A stretch of DNA of 7,136 bases from CAYORM01 sp964406375 (GTDB lineage Bacteria; Pseudomonadota; Alphaproteobacteria; DSM-16000; Inquilinaceae). This document shows positions 1-6,025 of the stretch, piece after piece. The stretch covers positions 1 to 7,136 of the forward strand of contig CAYORM010000110.1 in assembly GCA_964406375.1 (NCBI GenBank), given 5' to 3'. A model generated the notes under the pieces. That model saw only the letters and a program-made list of their open reading frames with translations, was not told where the DNA came from and searched no databases. The stretch's first letter is position 1. Every line of letters begins with the position of its first letter. Both the position numbers and the translations under genes were made by a program.

Positions 1-141
1 GGTCGCATCGTCGAGCAGGGCACCCATGCCGAGCTGCTGGCGGCGGATGGCCGCTACGCCGCGCTGTGGCGTCGCCAGCAGGAGGCGGCGGAGAGGGGTG
101 AGCCAATGCCGCCCCACCCGGCTGCTGTGGTCTCGGGCTGA
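1..141 (+). CDS. ABC exporter ATP-binding protein, C-terminal end (partial)
   Basis: Only the final 46 residues are present; the gene begins left of the window and ends at TGA 139-141. The reading frame opens with GRIVEQGTHAELLAADGRY and continues AALWRRQQE. This is the stretch after the H-loop in ABC exporter nucleotide-binding domains, where 'G-x-I-V-E-x-G-T-H-x-E-L-L' is highly conserved. The 'YAALWRRQQ' ending is most like Atm1/HMT-type half transporters, which fuse a six-helix membrane domain to the ATPase and export glutathione-linked or metal-related compounds; MsbA-like exporters are an alternative. The tail after the ATPase domain is short and proline/alanine-rich. The Walker and signature motifs lie outside the window, so substrate cannot be judged. 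The next gene, meaB, starts 16 bases downstream on the same strand, so the two may share a transcript. Confidence 0.85.
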   Translation, partial: GRIVEQGTHAELLAADGRYAALWRRQQEAAERGEPMPPHPAAVVSG

Positions 142-157
142 GGTGAGGGGGGCACCG

Positions 158-1171
158 GTGGACGCCGAGGCACTCGCCGCGCGGATCAGGGCCGGTGACC
201 GGCGGACACTGGCGCGGGCGATCACGCTCGTCGAATCGCGACGCGATGATCACCGCCGGCGGGCGGAGGACCTTTTGACCGCCCTGATGCCGGCGACCGG
301 CGGTGCGCTGCGGATCGGCATCTCGGGCGTGCCCGGCGTCGGCAAATCGACCTTCATCGAGGCCTATGGCCGGCATTTGCTGGCCAGGGGGCATCGCGTC
401 GCGGTCCTCGCGGTGGATCCCAGCTCGCAGCGTTCCGGCGGCTCGATCCTCGGCGACAAGACACGGATGGAGGCGCTGTCGCGCGAGCCCGACGCCTTCG
501 TGCGCCCCTCGCCCGCCGGCGAGACGCTGGGCGGCGTCGCCCGCCGCACCGCCGAAACCATCCTGTTGTGCGAGGCGGCCGGTTTCGACCGGGTGATCGT
601 CGAGACGGTCGGGGTCGGCCAGTCCGAGATCGCAGTTGCCGACATGGTCGACCTGTTCCTGCTGCTTCTTTTGCCCGGCGCCGGCGATGAGCTGCAGGGC
701 ATCAAGCGCGGGATCGTCGAGGTCGCCGATCTCCTCGTCGTCAACAAGGCGGATGGCGGGATGGCCGATGCCGCGAAGCAGGCAGCCGCGGAATACCGCC
801 ACGCACTGTCGCTGCTGCGCGGCGGTACGCGGCCGCCGGTGCTGCTGTGCTCGGCGGCTGAAGGCCACGGCATCGCCGAGGTCGCCGCCGCGATCGAGGC
901 GTTCGGCACCGACAATGCCGCGCTGATCGCCGAGCGTCGCGCGGCGCAGGCGCGCCGGCGGCTCTGGACCGAGATCGGTGACGTGCTGCGCGACCGCCTG
1001 GCCCGCTCGCGCCGCGCGGGCGGGCTCGCTGCAATCGAGGCCGAGGTGGCGGCCGGCCGCCGGCCCGCCGCAGCCGCCGCGCGGCAGCTCGTCGACGGGC
1101 TATTGGAGGGCGACGGCCTTCCTGCCGGCGGCGGGGCGGATCAGCGCGGGACGACGTTGTCGGCGACATAG
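158..1171 (+). CDS. meaB: Methylmalonyl-CoA mutase-associated GTPase MeaB (ArgK family)
   Basis: The 337-residue product matches the usual length of the MeaB/ArgK branch of G3E P-loop GTPases. These cytoplasmic proteins gate cofactor loading and protect adenosylcobalamin-dependent mutases such as methylmalonyl-CoA or ethylmalonyl-CoA mutase. Visible motifs are an N-terminal helix with AGDRRTLARAITLVES (12-27), Walker A GVPGVGKST (57-65), DPSSQRSGGSILGDKTRM (87-104), the RPSP..TLGGVAR loop (116-129), the switch motif ETVGVGQSE (149-157), LPGAGDELQGIKRGI (172-186) and guanine-specificity NKAD (196-199). The C-terminal part is helical and R/A-rich, as expected for the dimerisation arm. I chose GTG at 158 because AGGTGAGGGG (141-150) sits 7 bases upstream and the family's N-terminal helix starts just after; GTG at 143 is possible. 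The open frame back to 26 runs over the ABC gene and is not family-like. No mutase gene lies in this window. The 3' end overlaps the convergent yihY-type gene by 31 bases. Confidence 0.95.
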   Translation: MDAEALAARIRAGDRRTLARAITLVESRRDDHRRRAEDLLTALMPATGGALRIGISGVPGVGKSTFIEAYGRHLLARGHRVAVLAVDPSSQRSGGSILGDKTRMEALSREPDAFVRPSPAGETLGGVARRTAETILLCEAAGFDRVIVETVGVGQSEIAVADMVDLFLLLLLPGAGDELQGIKRGIVEVADLLVVNKADGGMADAAKQAAAEYRHALSLLRGGTRPPVLLCSAAEGHGIAEVAAAIEAFGTDNAALIAERRAAQARRRLWTEIGDVLRDRLARSRRAGGLAAIEAEVAAGRRPAAAAARQLVDGLLEGDGLPAGGGADQRGTTLSAT

Positions 1172-2238
1172 GCGCCGCGCTCGCCCATCGGCTCGGGTGG
1201 CCCGGTCGTGGAATCCCGTACCGTCTGGTATTCGAGCTCGGCATTCAGCACGGCGCCCAGCACGATGATCATGATCGAGTAGTAGAGCCACAGCATCAGC
1301 ACGACGATCGCCGCCAGCGAACCGAAATAGGCGTCGTAGCTGGCGAAATTGTCGACATAGAAGGAGAAGGCGAAGGAGAAGATCAGCCAGAGCGCCGAGG
1401 AGAGCACCGCCCCCGGCAGGATCCAGCGCCATTTCGGATTCTCGCGGTCCGGTCCGAAGCGGTAAAGGCAGGTGATGGCCAGCATCACCACCACGGCGAG
1501 CACCGGCCAGCGGACCAGCTCGACCAGCGTCTCCTCGGCCGGCCCGAGCGGCAGGATGGAGACGATCGCCGGGATCGCCGCGACGGCGAGGACCGCGAAG
1601 AGCAGGAAGGCGGCACCGCCGAGCGTGAACAGGACGGAGATGACAACGCCGGTGAGAAAGCCGCGCTCATCCGTCTCGCGATAGGCGAGGCCGATCACCA
1701 GGATCATCGTGCTGACGCCGCGGGAGGCGCTCCACAGCGCCAGCACCAGCGACACCAGGAGCCCGATCCCCAGCGAGGAGGCCGGCTGGGATGCGAGCGC
1801 CACCACCCTGTCCTCGAGGATCTGATAGGCGGCACCGGGCAGGAAGTCGCGCGCCACCGCGAGATGCTCCCGGACGAGGGCGGCATCGGCGACGAGCCCG
1901 TAGACCAGCACCGCGGCCACGATGGCGGGAAACAGGGAGAACAACCCGAAGAAGGCGACGCCGGCGCATTCGGTGCTCAGATTCTCGCCGATCAGCCGGC
2001 CGACCGCCCGCTTGGCCACCTTCCACCAGCCGCGCCCGGGGATCTCCGTCGGTGCATCCGCGAAGCGCCCCTCCGGCCCCGCCTCCGCGCGGTCGACCCG
2101 CTCCCGCTCCGTCTGTCGCGCCTGCTCGTCCGGCCGCACCGCCCGCCTCGTTCCAGCATCCGACCCGTCGCGGACAAAACGGCGCCGGCGCCCGGCCGTT
2201 CCGTTCGGTGAGGCGGTGCCTGCCGACCTCGCTGGCAC
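1141..2238 (-). CDS. YihY/virulence factor BrkB family inner-membrane protein
   Basis: A 365-residue integral membrane protein of the YihY/BrkB family (once annotated as 'ribonuclease BN'). Its biochemical role is unsettled; transport-related roles have been suggested. The charged, low-complexity N-terminus (about 1-62) is followed by the family entry motif PTEIPGRGWWKV (63-74) and about six hydrophobic segments, near 92-116, 155-183, 193-226, 240-260, 271-296 and 304-333. Family hallmarks visible are NLSTECAGVAFFGLFSLFP (86-104) and YFGSLAAIVVLMLWLYYSI (304-322) leading to GAVLNAELE (328-336). Start is uncertain. GTG at 2238 has GGTGGAG 7 bases upstream; an internal GTG at 2139 has GAGG 6 bases upstream and would remove 33 variable residues without touching the conserved domain. 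Its upstream region is shared with divergent nadE. Its end overlaps meaB tail to tail. Confidence 0.93.
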   Translation of the reverse strand: MPARSAGTASPNGTAGRRRRFVRDGSDAGTRRAVRPDEQARQTERERVDRAEAGPEGRFADAPTEIPGRGWWKVAKRAVGRLIGENLSTECAGVAFFGLFSLFPAIVAAVLVYGLVADAALVREHLAVARDFLPGAAYQILEDRVVALASQPASSLGIGLLVSLVLALWSASRGVSTMILVIGLAYRETDERGFLTGVVISVLFTLGGAAFLLFAVLAVAAIPAIVSILPLGPAEETLVELVRWPVLAVVVMLAITCLYRFGPDRENPKWRWILPGAVLSSALWLIFSFAFSFYVDNFASYDAYFGSLAAIVVLMLWLYYSIMIIVLGAVLNAELEYQTVRDSTTGPPEPMGERGAYVADNVVPR

Positions 2239-2315
2239 GGAAACGCTCCACCGCGGGGCGCCGAGCCTGTAGAGGTGGAGGATCGGCGGGCAGAGGCCGG
2301 CAGGAAGGGGCGGCG
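2239..2315. promoter_or_regulatory. Divergent promoter region yihY-type gene / nadE with 7-base inverted repeat
   Basis: These 77 bases separate two divergent genes and must hold at least part of both promoters. A perfect inverted repeat, CTCCACC at 2246-2252 and GGTGGAG at 2274-2280, flanks a 21-base spacer that contains the palindrome GGCGCC (2257-2262). Read on the minus strand, the left arm also serves as the GGAG ribosome binding site for the GTG at 2238. AGGAAGGGG at 2302-2310 is the nadE ribosome binding site. No clean -35/-10 pair was found on either strand. If the membrane protein starts at 2139 instead, the region expands to 176 bases. Function as operator or RNA hairpin is inference. 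Confidence 0.5.
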
Positions 2316-4361
2316 ATGACGGCGTTCGACTCTCTCTACAGCCACGATTTCGTGCGCATCGCCGCCTGCGTGCCGCGCGCGACGGTGGCCGATCCCGGTT
2401 TCGCGGTCGAGCGCACGCTTGAACTCGCCGCCCGCGGCGATGCCGATGGCGCGGCCCTGATGCTGTTCCCGGAGCTCGGCCTGTCCTCCTACGCGATCGA
2501 CGATCTGCTGTTCCAGGACGCGCTGCTGGACGCGGTTGAGGACGGCATCGCCCGCATCGCCGAGGCCTCGCGCGGGCTCTACCCCGTGCTCGTCATCGGC
2601 GCGCCGCTGCGGCGCGAGGGCCGGCTCTACAATGCGGCGATCGCCATCCATCGCGGCAGGATCCTCGGTGCCGTGCCGAAGAGCTACCTGCCCAATTACC
2701 GGGAGTTCTACGAGCGTCGCCACTTCACGCCGGGCCACGGCGTCGTGGCAGCGCACATCGCCGTCGCCGGGCAGACGGCCCCCTTCGGCGTGGACCTGCT
2801 GTTCCGCTCGACCGGAGCCGTCCCCTTCACCTTCCATGTCGAGATCTGCGAAGACATCTGGGCGCCGCTGCCGCCCTCCACGCGCGCCGCGCTCGCCGGT
2901 GCCGAGCTGCTCCTGAACCTCTCGGCCAGCAACATCACGATCGGCAAGGCCCGCACGCGGCGCCTCCTCTGTGCCAGCCATTCGACACGCACCGTCTCGG
3001 CCTATGCCTATTCGGCGGCGGGGCCGGGCGAATCCACCACCGATCTCGCCTGGGACGGGCATGCCGCCGTCTTCGAGCATGGCGAGCTGCTGGCCGAGAC
3101 CGAGCGCTTTCCCGCCGGCTCGACCCTGGCCACGGCCGATATCGATCTCGGCCGGCTGCGCCAGGAACGCATGCGCCTTAACAGTTTCGGCGACGGGGTG
3201 CGCGAGGAGCTCGGCCGGATCCCGGCCTTCCGCATCGTTGAGCTGCGCCAGGACGCGCCCACCGGGCCGGTGCCGCTGCGGCGCATGGTCGAGCGCTTCC
3301 CTTACGTCCCGTCAGACCCCGAGCGGCTGCGCGAGGATTGCTGGGAGGCGTACAACATCCAGGTGCAGGGGCTGGCGACGCGGCTCGCCGCGACGGGTCT
3401 TGAGCGCGTCGTCATCGGCGTCTCGGGCGGGCTCGATTCCACCCAGGCGCTGATCGTCGCCGCGCGGGCCATGGACGTGCTGGGCCATGACCGCCGTAAC
3501 GTACTCGCCTACACGCTGCCGGGCTTCGCCACCTCCGAGGCGACGAAGGCCAATGCCTGGGCGCTGATGCGGGCGCTCGGCACCACCGCCGCGGAGATCG
3601 ACATCCGGCCGGCCGCGACACGGATGCTCGCCGACCTCGGCCACCCCTTCGCCAGGGGCGAGCCGGTCTATGACGTCACCTTCGAGAATGTGCAGGCTGG
3701 ACTCAGGACCGACTACCTGTTCCGCCTCGCCAATCAGAACGCCGCGCTGGTGCTCGGCACCGGCGATCTGTCAGAGCTGGCGCTCGGCTGGTGCACCTAT
3801 GGCGTCGGCGACCACATGTCCCACTACAATGTCAACGGCTCGGTCTCGAAGACGCTGATCCAACACCTGATCCGCTTCGTCGCCAGTTCCGGCGAGGTGA
3901 ACGAGGAGACCGCCCGCCTGCTGCGCGCGATCCTGTCGACCGAGATCTCGCCGGAGCTCGTCCCCGCCTCGGCCGGCGGCGGCATCCAGTCGACCCAGCA
4001 GATCGTCGGGCCCTACGCGCTGCAGGACTTCAATCTCTTCTACCTAACCCGCTGGGGCTTCCGGCCCTCGAAGATCGCCTTCCTCGCCCATCACGCCTGG
4101 GGGGATGCCGGGCGCGGCACCTGGCCCGCCGATCTGCCGGAGAGCGAGCGGCGCGCCTACTCCCTGGTCGAGATCCGGCACTGGCTCGAGGTGTTCCTGC
4201 GGCGTTTCTTCACCAGCCAGTTCAAGCGCTCGACCCTGCCGAATGGCCCGAAGATCTCGTCGGGCGGCTCGCTCTCGCCGCGCGGCGACTGGCGGGCCCC
4301 GTCCGATGCCGGACCCGGCCCGTGGCTCGCCGAACTCGCGCGGGCGCTGCCGCCCGACTGA
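2316..4361 (+). CDS. nadE: Glutamine-dependent NAD(+) synthase NadE
   Basis: The 681-residue product makes NAD from nicotinic acid adenine dinucleotide and ATP, with ammonia from glutamine; it is the last step of NAD biosynthesis, in the cytoplasm. Length and layout match the two-domain Mycobacterium tuberculosis type (679 residues). The N-terminal nitrilase-fold glutaminase (about 12-290) has the catalytic triad E53 (LFPELGLSSY), K122 (VPKSYLPNYREFYE) and C178 (VEICEDIWAP). The C-terminal synthetase (about 340-655) has the PP-loop SGGLDST (370-376), then LPGFATSEATKANA (401-414), LANQNAALVLGTGDLSELALGW (471-492) and YNVNGSVSKTLI (504-515). ATG at 2316 is preceded by AGGAAGGGG at 2302-2310 and gives the family N-terminus; the frame stays open upstream to 1791, but that part only mirrors the opposite membrane-protein gene. 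The gene stands alone, divergent from the yihY-type gene, and ends 4 bases before the convergent msrB. All key residues are intact. Confidence 0.97.
   Translation: MTAFDSLYSHDFVRIAACVPRATVADPGFAVERTLELAARGDADGAALMLFPELGLSSYAIDDLLFQDALLDAVEDGIARIAEASRGLYPVLVIGAPLRREGRLYNAAIAIHRGRILGAVPKSYLPNYREFYERRHFTPGHGVVAAHIAVAGQTAPFGVDLLFRSTGAVPFTFHVEICEDIWAPLPPSTRAALAGAELLLNLSASNITIGKARTRRLLCASHSTRTVSAYAYSAAGPGESTTDLAWDGHAAVFEHGELLAETERFPAGSTLATADIDLGRLRQERMRLNSFGDGVREELGRIPAFRIVELRQDAPTGPVPLRRMVERFPYVPSDPERLREDCWEAYNIQVQGLATRLAATGLERVVIGVSGGLDSTQALIVAARAMDVLGHDRRNVLAYTLPGFATSEATKANAWALMRALGTTAAEIDIRPAATRMLADLGHPFARGEPVYDVTFENVQAGLRTDYLFRLANQNAALVLGTGDLSELALGWCTYGVGDHMSHYNVNGSVSKTLIQHLIRFVASSGEVNEETARLLRAILSTEISPELVPASAGGGIQSTQQIVGPYALQDFNLFYLTRWGFRPSKIAFLAHHAWGDAGRGTWPADLPESERRAYSLVEIRHWLEVFLRRFFTSQFKRSTLPNGPKISSGGSLSPRGDWRAPSDAGPGPWLAELARALPPD
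4341..4356. terminator. GC hairpin at the nadE/msrB convergent junction, possible bidirectional terminator
   Basis: CGGGCG (4341-4346), loop CTGC (4347-4350) and CGCCCG (4351-4356) form a perfect six-pair stem with a four-base loop, inside the last nadE codons just before its TGA at 4359-4361. Because msrB ends at 4366 on the other strand, this is the natural place for a shared terminator. There is no T-run on either side, so it is not a classical intrinsic terminator. It could be a U-less terminator, a 3'-end stabiliser, or simply a chance product of GC-rich codons. Confidence 0.3.
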
Positions 4362-4365
4362 CCCC

Positions 4366-4818
4366 TCAGCCTTGCGTGCCGTCGAAGAGCGCGCGATAGG
4401 CGCCGTAGCCCTCCCTCTCCAGATCGTCGCGATGAATGAAGCGGAGCGCGGCGGAGTTGATGCAGTAGCGCAGCCCGCCGGCCTCACGCGGGCCGTCCGG
4501 GAAGACATGGCCGAGATGGCTGTCGCCATGGGCCGAGCGCACTTCAATGCGGATCATCCCGTGGCTGGTGTCGTGGCGCTCGACAATGTTGGCCGGATCG
4601 ACCGGCCGGGTGAAACTCGGCCAGCCGCTGCCGCTGTCGAATTTGTGCACCGAGGCGAAGAGCGGCTCGCCGGAGACGATGTCGACATAAAGGCCCGGCG
4701 CCTTGTGGTCCCAATAGGCGTTGGCGAAGGGCCGCTCGGTGCCGTTCTCCTGGGTGACGCGATACTGCTCGGGCGTCAGCGCCGATACGGCTTCGGGATT
4801 TCTGCGAAACTCCGCCAT
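4366..4818 (-). CDS. msrB: Peptide-methionine (R)-S-oxide reductase MsrB, single-cysteine form
   Basis: A 150-residue cytoplasmic enzyme that reduces the R form of methionine sulfoxide in proteins; no signal peptide is seen. Family motifs in order: TERPFANAYWDHKAPGLYVD (27-46), SGEPLFASVHKFDSGSGWPSF (49-69), the R-H-D-x-S-H-G-M segment (81-88), EVRSAHGDSHLGHVFPDGP (92-110) and GLRYCINSAALRF (115-127). The catalytic cysteine is C119. It is the only cysteine in the protein. The two CxxC pairs that bind zinc in many MsrBs are absent, and the usual resolving-cysteine position in DSGCGWPSF is serine (S64). Reduction after catalysis probably uses thioredoxin or another thiol directly. ATG at 4818 was chosen because AGGAGA lies just upstream and the family N-terminus follows; an in-frame ATG at 4926 would add 36 arginine-rich residues unlike the family. 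Divergent from the ACT-domain gene. Confidence 0.96.
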   Translation of the reverse strand: MAEFRRNPEAVSALTPEQYRVTQENGTERPFANAYWDHKAPGLYVDIVSGEPLFASVHKFDSGSGWPSFTRPVDPANIVERHDTSHGMIRIEVRSAHGDSHLGHVFPDGPREAGGLRYCINSAALRFIHRDDLEREGYGAYRALFDGTQG

Positions 4819-4924
4819 CGCGGCTCTCCTCTCCGGGGTTCGGACCCCATAGATGGGAAGCGGCGGGCCCGGCGTCCAACGCCGCCGGCGATGCCGACGG
4901 GGCGCACCGCGAAGGGAGGACGAC
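4819..4924. promoter_or_regulatory. Divergent promoter region msrB / ACT-domain gene with two perfect hairpins
   Basis: These 106 bases lie between two divergent start codons. GGGGT-TCGG-ACCCC at 4835-4848 is a perfect five-pair stem with a four-base loop, about 16 bases upstream of the msrB ATG and adjoining its ribosome binding site (AGGAGA on the minus strand). CGGCGT-CCA-ACGCCG at 4870-4884 is a perfect six-pair stem with a three-base loop. GGGAGGA at 4914-4920 is the ribosome binding site of the plus-strand gene. I found no convincing -35/-10 pair. Confidence 0.4.
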
Positions 4925-5347
4925 ATGGATGTCGTGCGCGACAGGACGGCGATGCTCGCGGGGCTCGCACCGTGGCTCGACCCGGAGAGCTATGTCTTCT
5001 GCAGCACCGATGATCCCGGGCACGCCGGCCGCGCCGCGCCGCTCGCCCTCGCTTCGTTCCGCGAGGCCGAAGGGGTGAGCCTCGTCCTCGCCATCGCCAC
5101 CGCGCGCCGCCTCGGCTTCGACGTGACGCTGCCGATGCGCCGCATCGTGCTCGGCGTGCCCTCGGCGCTCGACGGCGTCGGGCTGACCGCGGCGGTGTCG
5201 GGCGCACTGGCAGCGGCGGGGATCGCCTGCAACGTCGTGGCGGCCCATCACCACGATCACCTCTTCATCCCCGCGGGAAAGGCGGCGGAGGCGCTGGCGA
5301 TCCTTGAGGCGCTTCAGCGCGAAGCGCGGGGGGCGGCGCCAGGTTGA
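4925..5347 (+). CDS. ACT-domain protein of the ACT_3/DUF2241 family
   Basis: A 140-residue soluble protein that matches the ACT_3 (formerly DUF2241) family from memory of its conserved blocks: LAGLAPWLDPESYVFCSTDD (11-30), PLALASFREAEGVSLVL (39-55), the hydrophobic strand segment RRIVLGVPSALDGVGLTAAVSGALAAAGIACNVVA (72-106), and HHHDHLFIP (108-116), followed by a C-terminal helix. ACT domains usually bind small ligands such as amino acids and act as regulatory modules or small stand-alone sensors. The precise role of this family is not established, and no substrate can be read from the sequence. Family members often carry YYHDH where this protein has HHHDH. ATG at 4925 is chosen for GGGAGGA at 4914-4920 and the position of the first conserved block; an earlier in-frame ATG at 4853 would add arginine-rich residues and lacks support. 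The gene stands alone, divergent from msrB and convergent with azoR. Confidence 0.88.
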   Translation: MDVVRDRTAMLAGLAPWLDPESYVFCSTDDPGHAGRAAPLALASFREAEGVSLVLAIATARRLGFDVTLPMRRIVLGVPSALDGVGLTAAVSGALAAAGIACNVVAAHHHDHLFIPAGKAAEALAILEALQREARGAAPG

Positions 5348-5368
5348 CGGACCGCGCCATCGTCCGGT

Positions 5369-5398
5369 GCCGCCCCCTGTCGCGCGCCTTCAGGCGGC
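5369..5398. terminator. Weak inverted repeat at the ACT-gene/azoR convergent junction
   Basis: GCCGCC (5369-5374) and GGCGGC (5393-5398) are perfect complements around an 18-base loop, spanning the 42-base gap and the azoR stop codon (TGA on the minus strand at 5390-5392). A second small stem, CGGAC/GTCCG (5348-5352 with 5362-5366), lies beside it. There is no T-run. With this base composition a chance origin is quite possible, so this is only a candidate for the shared 3' end. Confidence 0.2.
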
Positions 5399-6025
5399 GA
5401 GTGCCGATGCGGGGACGAGCGGCGTGACCCGGCCGGGCACCGCGGCGAGGGCCGCTGCGATCGCCGCCTTGCGCGGCTCATCGCCGAGCGCGACGCCTTC
5501 GGCGCGCAGGAACTCCACCTGGCCGATTCCGATGAAGCCGAAGACGGCGCGCAAATAGGGCTCCTGGAAATCCGCCGCCGAGGCCGCCGTGCCCGGAGCA
5601 TAAAGGCCACCTCGCGCCGAGGCGACGATCACCGACTTGCCACCAGCGAGACCCACCGGCCCCGTCTCGCTGTAGCGGAAGGTGCGCCCGGCGACGAGGA
5701 TCCGGTCGATCCATGCCTTGAGCTGGCTGGGGATGCCGAGATTGTACATCGGCGCACCGATCACGACGATGTCGGCCGCCAGGAACTCCTCGAGGATCAC
5801 GGCGTCGCGCGCCGCCAGCACCGGGTCGGGGCGCGCATCGGCCGACGGCCGTAGCGCGGCGAGCGCACCGGCGTCGAGATGCGGGATCGGATCGGTGGCG
5901 AGGTCGCGCCGGGCGATCTCGAGCCCCGGTACCGCCTCCCGGGCCGCGGTGACGATGGCGGCGGAGAGGGTACGGCTGACCGAGGCGGCACCGGTGATCG
6001 AAGTGTCGATGTGGAGAAGCTTCAT
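5390..6025 (-). CDS. azoR: FMN-dependent NADH azoreductase / quinone reductase
   Basis: A 211-residue cytoplasmic flavodoxin-fold reductase of the AzoR/AcpD family, near the 201 residues of the E. coli enzyme. The family uses NADH and FMN for two-electron reduction of quinones and azo compounds, typically as a homodimer, and helps in resistance to thiol-reactive quinones. Visible features are the N-terminal strand MKLLHIDTSI followed by SVSRTLS (15-21), which contacts the FMN phosphate; the flavin-binding loop APMYNLGIPSQLKAWIDRI (91-109); GRTFRYSETGPVGLAGGK (113-130); and ASARGGLY (135-142), matching the S-R-G-G isoalloxazine-contacting loop of the family. ATG at 6025 gives the exact family N-terminus, with GGGGG about 7 bases upstream. 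The gene is divergent from a LysR-type regulator across 98 bases containing repeats, so LysR control is likely. True physiological substrate is unknown. Confidence 0.95.
   Translation of the reverse strand: MKLLHIDTSITGAASVSRTLSAAIVTAAREAVPGLEIARRDLATDPIPHLDAGALAALRPSADARPDPVLAARDAVILEEFLAADIVVIGAPMYNLGIPSQLKAWIDRILVAGRTFRYSETGPVGLAGGKSVIVASARGGLYAPGTAASAADFQEPYLRAVFGFIGIGQVEFLRAEGVALGDEPRKAAIAAALAAVPGRVTPLVPASALAA

Noticed and set aside
26..157. Upstream extension of meaB to an ATG at 26.
   Set aside because: It overlaps the ABC transporter tail in another frame, encodes arginine-rich sequence unlike the family, and a good ribosome binding site supports GTG 158.
741..1268. Several open frames of 90-170 codons on both strands across meaB and its end.
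   Set aside because: They overlap well-supported coding sequence, have arginine/proline/serine-rich composition and no recognisable domain; they result from high GC at third codon positions.
1791..2315. Long open frame in phase with and upstream of nadE, which would make an 856-residue fusion protein.
   Set aside because: It is antisense to the yihY-type gene, its translation is arginine/proline-rich low complexity typical of GC-rich shadow frames, and the NadE family N-terminus and ribosome binding site fit ATG 2316.
4819..4926. 36-residue N-terminal extension of MsrB from an ATG at 4926.
   Set aside because: The extension is arginine/proline-rich, lacks family similarity, and the ATG lies opposite the start of the divergent ACT gene; ATG 4818 has the ribosome binding site and family N-terminus.
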